Origin: Muscardinus avellanarius
Taxonomy: Eukaryota; Chordata; Mammalia; Rodentia; Gliridae
Reading direction: 5' to 3'
Assembly (NCBI GenBank): GCA_963383645.1
Contig: OY726573.1
Location: 14,950,093-15,014,092, forward strand
DNA length: 64,000 nt
A model generated the notes under the pieces. That model was not told the DNA's origin. It saw only the letters and a list, made by a program, of their open reading frames with translations, and ran no database searches. Shown here piece after piece: positions 59,193-64,000 of the stretch. Each line of letters opens with the position of its first letter. Position 1 is the first letter of the stretch. A program made the translations under genes and the position numbers.

Positions 59193-59460
59193 ATAGGGCA
59201 GGGGGTGTAGCTCGGAGGTGAATGCCTCTGGGTTCCATCCCCAGACCCGCAAATAAATTTTTTTTTTTTTTTTTTTTTTGGTGGTACTGGGGTTCCTGGA
59301 AACCCTTCTACCTCCGGGCTACACTCCCAGACCTATTTTATATTTTTATTTGGAAACAGGGTCTCTTAAGCCAGCGAGGCTGGCTTCGAACCTGCGTGAT
59401 CCTCCTGTCTCCACCTCCCAAGCGCGGGGATTACAAGCGTGCACCACCACGCCCGGCCGA

Positions 59461-59504
<44 letters not shown>

Positions 59505-59510
59505 AAAGAA
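59193..59510. mobile_element. + strand dID, - strand type C and (GAAA)n
   Basis: dID at 59193-59255; inverted type C at 59257-59458; (GAAA)n at 59459-59510. Confidence 0.82.
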
Positions 59511-59668
59511 AAGCTGTGTCTCCCAGCTCTGGAAAACTTGGAAGATGTGGCCCACATCTGTGCACACCAGCAAATGATGGTAAGCAGTGCACACATATGG
59601 CCAAGAGTTAGCCGCAATCTGGACCACTGGTAACATGCATGTGCATTCCTGTGGCTTAAGAAAGGCCA

Positions 59669-59975
59669 CAGCCGGGTGTGGTGACAGCCGGGCGTGGTGG
59701 GCACGCTTGTAATCCCCGCGCTTGGGAGGCCGAGACAGGAGGATCGTGCAGGTTCGAAGCCAGCCGTGCATGCGCGCTGGCTTAGGAGACCCTGTTTCCA
59801 AATAAAAATGTAAAAATAGGTCTGGGAGTGTAGCCCGGAGGTAGAAGGGCTTCCAGGAACCCCAGTACCACCAAAAAACAAAGAAGAAAATCACAGGTTC
59901 AAGAACAGCTTCAGCTACCTAGTGAGGCCCTCTGCAATTTAGTGAGAGCCTGTTTAAAAGTAAATAATTTTTAAA
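59669..59975 (+). mobile_element. Type C inserted 17 bases into another SINE
   Basis: A B1 start (gccgggtgtggtgaca) is cut by a full type C (59687-59880); B1 remains resume at 59890-59965. Confidence 0.78.
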
Positions 59976-59979
59976 AAAG

Positions 59980-60112
59980 GATATCAGTTGATTAGGACCT
60001 ACCCTAATGACCTCACCTTAACCTGATCATCTACAAAGACTCAGATAAAGTCTCACAGGTTCTGGAGGGTTAGGGTTTCAACATCTTCTGGAAGACCAGA
60101 GTCTAACCCAAA
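59980..60112 (+). mobile_element. 3' part of the same ancient repeat
   Basis: 'gattaggacctaccctaatg', 'acctcaccttaacctgatc' and 'gggttagggtttcaacatc' match the family's end. Confidence 0.45.
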
Positions 60113-60139
60113 GCAGCAGCCCATCAGAATGACCGGTGT

Positions 60140-60506
60140 TTCGTTTTGCGGCACTGGGGAAGTGAAGCCAGGGGCATTCTACGTCCAAGGTACACCCACA
60201 GCCTTTCTTATGTTTTACTTGAAACAGCATTCCACTAGGTTGCTAAGAGTTGCTCAACTGAGGAGGCTGGCGTTTAACCTGTGATCCTCCCGTCAGCTTC
60301 CCCAGTACTGGGATTACAGGTATGCACTGCCATACCTGCTCAGAATGGCAATTTTTTTTTTTCTGGTACTGGGGTTGGAACCCAGCGGCATTCTACCTCC
60401 GAACTACACCCCCATCCCTATTTTTTCTTTTTTTTTGGGGGGGGGGATTATGGGGATGGAACCCAGGGGCATTTGACCTCCAAGCTATACCTACTGCCCA
60501 ATTTTT

Positions 60507-60558
<52 letters not shown>

Positions 60559-60797
60559 TTTCTTTCATTTATTTATTTATTTATTTATTTATTTTGGTGG
60601 TACTGGGGGTGGAACCCAGAGGCTTTCTACCTCCAGGCTATACTCCCAGACCTTTTTTATACTTTATTTGGAAACAGGGTCTCACTAAGTTGCTGAGAGC
60701 CTCACTAAGTAGCTGAGGCTGGCTTTGAACCTGTGCGATCCTTCTGTCTCAGCCTCCAAAGCGCGGGGATTACAAGCGTGCGCCACCACGCCCGGCT
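60140..60797 (-). mobile_element. Several - strand copies with (TTTC)n
   Basis: Old copy at 60140-60345; dIDs at 60360-60425 and 60440-60500; (TTTC)n at 60505-60560; (TTTA)n; type B at 60595-60797. Confidence 0.8.
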
Positions 60798-60800
60798 TTC

Positions 60801-60843
<43 letters not shown>

Positions 60844-61047
60844 TGGTGGTACTGGGGGTGGAACCCAGAGGCTTTTTCTACCTCTGGGCTATACTCCCAG
60901 ATCTATTTTCTACTTTATTTGGAAACAGGGTCTTGCTAAGTTGTTAAGAGCCTCACTAAGTAGCTGAGGCTGGCTTCGAAACTGTGCAATACTCCTGTCT
61001 CAGCCTCCCAAGTGCTGGGATTACAAGCATGCTCCACCACACCTGGC

Positions 61048-61093
<46 letters not shown>

Positions 61094-61435
61094 TTAGGCA
61101 CTGGGGATGGAATCCAGGGGCATTCGACCTCCGAGTTACACCCCCTGCCCTATTTTTTATTCTTTATTTTGAAACCGGGTCTCACTGAGTTGCAGAGGGC
61201 CTCACTAAGTAGCCGAGGCTGTCCACAGACTGCGATCCTCTGGTCTCAGCCTCCCGAATGCTGGGATTACAAGCGTGCGCCACCACGCCTGGCTTTAGTC
61301 TTTATTTTGAAACCGGGTCTCACTGAGTTGCAGAGGGCCTCACTAAGTAGCTGAGGCTGTCCGCGAACCTGCAATCCTCTTCTCTCAACCTCCCAAGTAC
61401 TAGAATTGCAAGTGTGCACCACCACTCTCCATTTA
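60801..61435 (-). mobile_element. Type B and type A copies with (ATT)n tails
   Basis: (ATT)n at 60801-60843 then a copy to 61048; (ATT)n at 61049-61095 then a copy to 61295; outer B1 to 61435. Confidence 0.83.
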
Positions 61436-61449
61436 AAGAAACGTTTGAG

Positions 61450-61650
61450 GCCCGGCGTGGTGGCGCACGCTTGTAATCCCTGCGCTAGGAGGCTGAGACA
61501 GGAGGATCGCACGGGTTCGAAGCCAGCCTCAGCTACTTAGTGAGGCTCTCAGCAACTTAGTGAGACCTGTTTCCAAATAAAATATAAAATAGGTCTGGGA
61601 GTATAGCCTGGAGGTGGATAGCCTCTGGATTTCACCCACCAGTACAAAAA

Positions 61651-61695
<45 letters not shown>
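61450..61695 (+). mobile_element. B1-dID type B with A(TA)n tail
   Basis: A24 then (TA)n to 61695. Confidence 0.85.
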
Positions 61696-61698
<3 letters not shown>

Positions 61699-61784
61699 AA
61701 GAAATGTTTGAACAATGAGGTAAGGAACCTGTAGGATTCTTCCACAGAGCTCAAGCTCTAGCTCTGTATGTAAAGTATATACAC

Positions 61785-62050
61785 AGCCGGGCGTGGTGGC
61801 GCACACTTGTAATCTCAGTACTTGGGAGGCTGAGACAGAAGGATCGCAGGTTCCAGGACAGCCTCAACTACTTAATGAGGCCCTCCACAATTTAGTGAGA
61901 CCTTGTTTCAAAATAAAGAATAAAAAATAGGGCTGGGGGTATAGCTCAGAGGTAGAATGCCCCTGGGTTCCATCCCCAGTATTGCCAAAAAAGAAAAAAG
62001 AAAGAAAAAAAGAAAAAGAAAAGAAAGAAGAAAGAAAGAAAAGAAGACAC
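61785..62050 (+). mobile_element. B1-dID type A
   Basis: Complete; A/G-rich tail. Confidence 0.87.
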
Positions 62051-62269
62051 ATAACCTTGAACAAGTCTTCTGTCTCATCTGCAAGAAGGACATGATAATA
62101 ATCGCCCCAAGTCCACAGCACCACGGCGGGGTCTGTGAGAGGGTGTGTGTGTTTGGAATACAGGTAGAGTGTCACTTCCCCTCCAGTTTAAAGAACACCC
62201 ACACAGTCCACTCTACCAGGAATGCCCAGCTGAATTAGGGCAAGTCCCCTTCTCCAAACAAGAAAGGAA

Positions 62270-62432
62270 GAACCAGGCATGATGGCTCTTGGGAGGCTAA
62301 GACAGGAGGATTGCAGGTTTGAGGCCAGCCTCAGCAATTCGGTGAGACTCAACAACAGAACCCATTTCAAAAGTAGAAAATAAAAGGGGCTGGGAGTATA
62401 TATAGCTTGCAGGTAGACTGCCCCTGAGTTTT
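62270..62432 (+). mobile_element. Old shortened B1-dID
   Basis: Body recognisable (aagacaggaggattgcaggt). Confidence 0.65.
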
Positions 62433-62811
62433 CTTTTGGAGAAAAGGAGGGAAGGAAGGAGGGAGGGAGGCTGGACTGCCACCCATCTGGATTTGGGCAA
62501 GTCTTCTCTGGGCACGCTGGGCTGCATCCTGCACTCTGGCTTCTGCTATGGAGTGGTGCTCAGAGTCCTTGCGTCCCCGTCCTGTTCACGTGCACAGCCA
62601 GCTGCCCAGCCCCAGGATGCCCTGGGGTCCTCAAGCAGGTGTGCTCAGCCTTGAAGATGAGTCACCTCCTTCGAGCTCCTAGGAGGATGCACAGGGGTAG
62701 GCAGTGCTATGGGAAGAGCTGCACGTGTCCTCAGATGCCCTTTGACAGACAGAGTGTGCTTTCCAGCAGGGTTCCCATCCCTGTGTTAAACTGCCTTAAA
62801 AACTATAGATT
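62433..62811. other. Unique DNA
   Basis: A short GGGA tract then unassigned sequence. Confidence 0.5.
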
Positions 62812-63095
62812 GGCCGGGCGTGGTGGCGCACGCTTGTAATCCCGGCGCTTGGGAGGCAGAGACAGGAGGATCGCGCAGGCTCGAAGCCGGCCTCAGCTGG
62901 CTTAAGAGGCCCTGTTTCCAAATAAAATATAAAAATAGGTCTGGGAGTGTAGCCCAGAGGTAGAAGGCCTCTGGGTTCCATCCCCAGTACCACCAAAAAT
63001 TTTAAAAAAAATAAAATAAAAAAATAAAAACTATAGATTGGCCGGGCGTGACAGCACACGCTTGTAATCCCCGTGCTTGGGAGGCCGAGACATTG
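62812..63095 (+). mobile_element. B1-dID type C and a short second start
   Basis: Full copy at 62812-63030; 'ctatagattggccgggcgtg' occurs on both sides, and a 54-base B1 start follows at 63042. Confidence 0.82.
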
Positions 63096-63124
63096 TTTAT
63101 TACTCTCTCAAAGGTTACCAGTCC

Positions 63125-63350
63125 AGCCGGACGTGGTGGCGCACGCTTGTAATCCCCGCGCTTGAGAGGCTGAGACAGGAGGATCACACAGGTTCGAAGC
63201 CAGCCTCAGCTACTTAGTGAGGCTCTCGGCAACTTAGTGAGACCCTGTTTCCAAATAAAATATAAAATGGGTCTGGGAGTATAGCCCGGAGGTAGAAAGC
63301 CTCTGGGTTCCACCCCCAGTAACACTAAAAAAAAAAAAAAAAAAAAAAAG
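63125..63350 (+). mobile_element. B1-dID type B
   Basis: Complete; aggttaccagtcca occurs before (63112) and after (63350). Confidence 0.92.
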
Positions 63351-63559
63351 GTTACCAGTCCATCTCCAATGGCTAGACACAGGGGCCCTCTCTCACTCCT
63401 AACCCAAGCTGGTCTCTGTGCTGGTGAGGGCACTTCAGTGCCCACCCCAGGCCCTGTGGCCTGGCTGGATTGGAGGCTGCCTGCCTGCTGGGTCTTCTGG
63501 AGGAAAGCTTTGCCCACAGCCACAGTTGGCATTACTGCTGCTGGCTTATCTACAGCACC

Positions 63560-63760
63560 ACGTGCGTTAACCCATTCTTGTTTAACCCTACCAACCCTAG
63601 AAAGTGGGCTGAATCTGAAGACATGAAGGTCAGTGGGTGAAGTATTTTAAGGGCTTAATTTCCCCCTTTCGGGGAAAAGGAAATGAATCTCAGAAACGTT
63701 AGTAAGTAGCCCAAGATTCAAACCCACCTTTCTTAAGTCCAGGGTCAGTGCTGGAACCCC
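63560..63760 (-). mobile_element. MIR-like, diverged
   Basis: 'aaatgaatctcagaaacg', 'gtaagtagcccaagattcaa' and 'acccacctttcttaagtcc' resemble MIR antisense, with an extra stretch in the middle. Confidence 0.4.
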
Positions 63761-64000
63761 CGTCCCCACTGAGGGATGGGCCCACAGGATGACAGAGACC
63801 TGACAGCCCAGGCCAACGACCCTTGCAGCTTTAGAATTATATTTAGTGTTTTAGTTCTGAGTGGCATAATTTTCAGGTGCACTTACTTCGTGTGAGGTGA
63901 TAGAAACTCACAACGTTGACTAGCACGGGCACTTATGCTTTCCAAACCTGGCTTCCCCATTTAAAACAAGAACGGGCTGAGGGAGTAATAGTGGTGAGCA

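Noticed and set aside
59346..59894. Frames of 171-182 codons near 59.4-59.9 kb
   Set aside because: Made of the complements of two type C SINEs and (GAAA)n; the same peptide words recur at every SINE copy.

Overview
The window is nuclear DNA of a rodent, most probably a squirrel-family (sciuromorph) species. About half of it is one abundant dimeric SINE. Its left half is a 7SL-derived B1-like unit (gccgggcgtggtggcgcacg...) and its right half a tRNA-derived ID-like unit (tagggctgggggtgtagctc...ccccagtacc). This is the B1-dID architecture known from squirrels, dormice and a few other rodent lineages. Plain ID elements, MIR, L1 ends and many microsatellites fill much of the rest. The species call rests on recall of repeat families, not on a database search.

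Host genes lie in the right half, all on the + strand. RNF222 has a single coding exon at 35654-36289 (membrane-anchored RING protein, 211 aa). RPL26/uL24 has four exons from about 43444 to 49460, complete and 145 aa. A ruined copy of KRBA2 (integrase-domain gene) lies at about 53773-55745. The order RNF222 - RPL26 - KRBA2 is, as I recall it, the order on human 17p13.1. The first 35 kb would then be the interval on the NDEL1 side of RNF222. I find no protein-coding host exon there, only a GC-rich pocket with a strong splice donor near 28.9 kb that could be a 5' noncoding exon.

The most striking element is a 6.86 kb endogenous retrovirus on the - strand at 9241-16098. Its two 357 bp LTRs are identical by eye, it is flanked by a 6 bp target duplication, and no SINE interrupts it although SINEs lie every few hundred bases outside. 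gag, pro (dUTPase, protease, G-patch) and pol (RT, RNase H, integrase) are uninterrupted, and each overlap carries an in-frame slippery heptamer for -1 frameshifting. env is reduced to a signal-peptide-like start and the membrane-anchor end. It is a betaretrovirus-like (class II, IAP-like) insertion that looks very young. A second, older solo LTR of related design lies at 39714-40094.

Layout: 1-9240 SINE clusters and microsatellites with unique pockets at 576-1392, 2899-3500 and 7399-8056; 9241-16098 the ERV; 16105-35150 dense, often nested SINEs plus MIRs; 35165-38331 a SINE-free block with RNF222; 38332-43025 SINEs, the solo LTR and two L1 pieces; 43026-49460 RPL26; 49460-53772 SINEs and unique DNA; 53773-55745 KRBA2 remnant; 55746-64000 SINEs and unique DNA. 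In the SINE entries, type A has a 'caaaataaagaataaaaaa' linker; type B has 'gaggctctcagcaacttagtgagaccc' with an 'aaataaaatataaaatagg' linker; type C has 'gctggcttaagagaccctg' and ends 'cttccaggaaccccagtacc'. dID means the right monomer alone.
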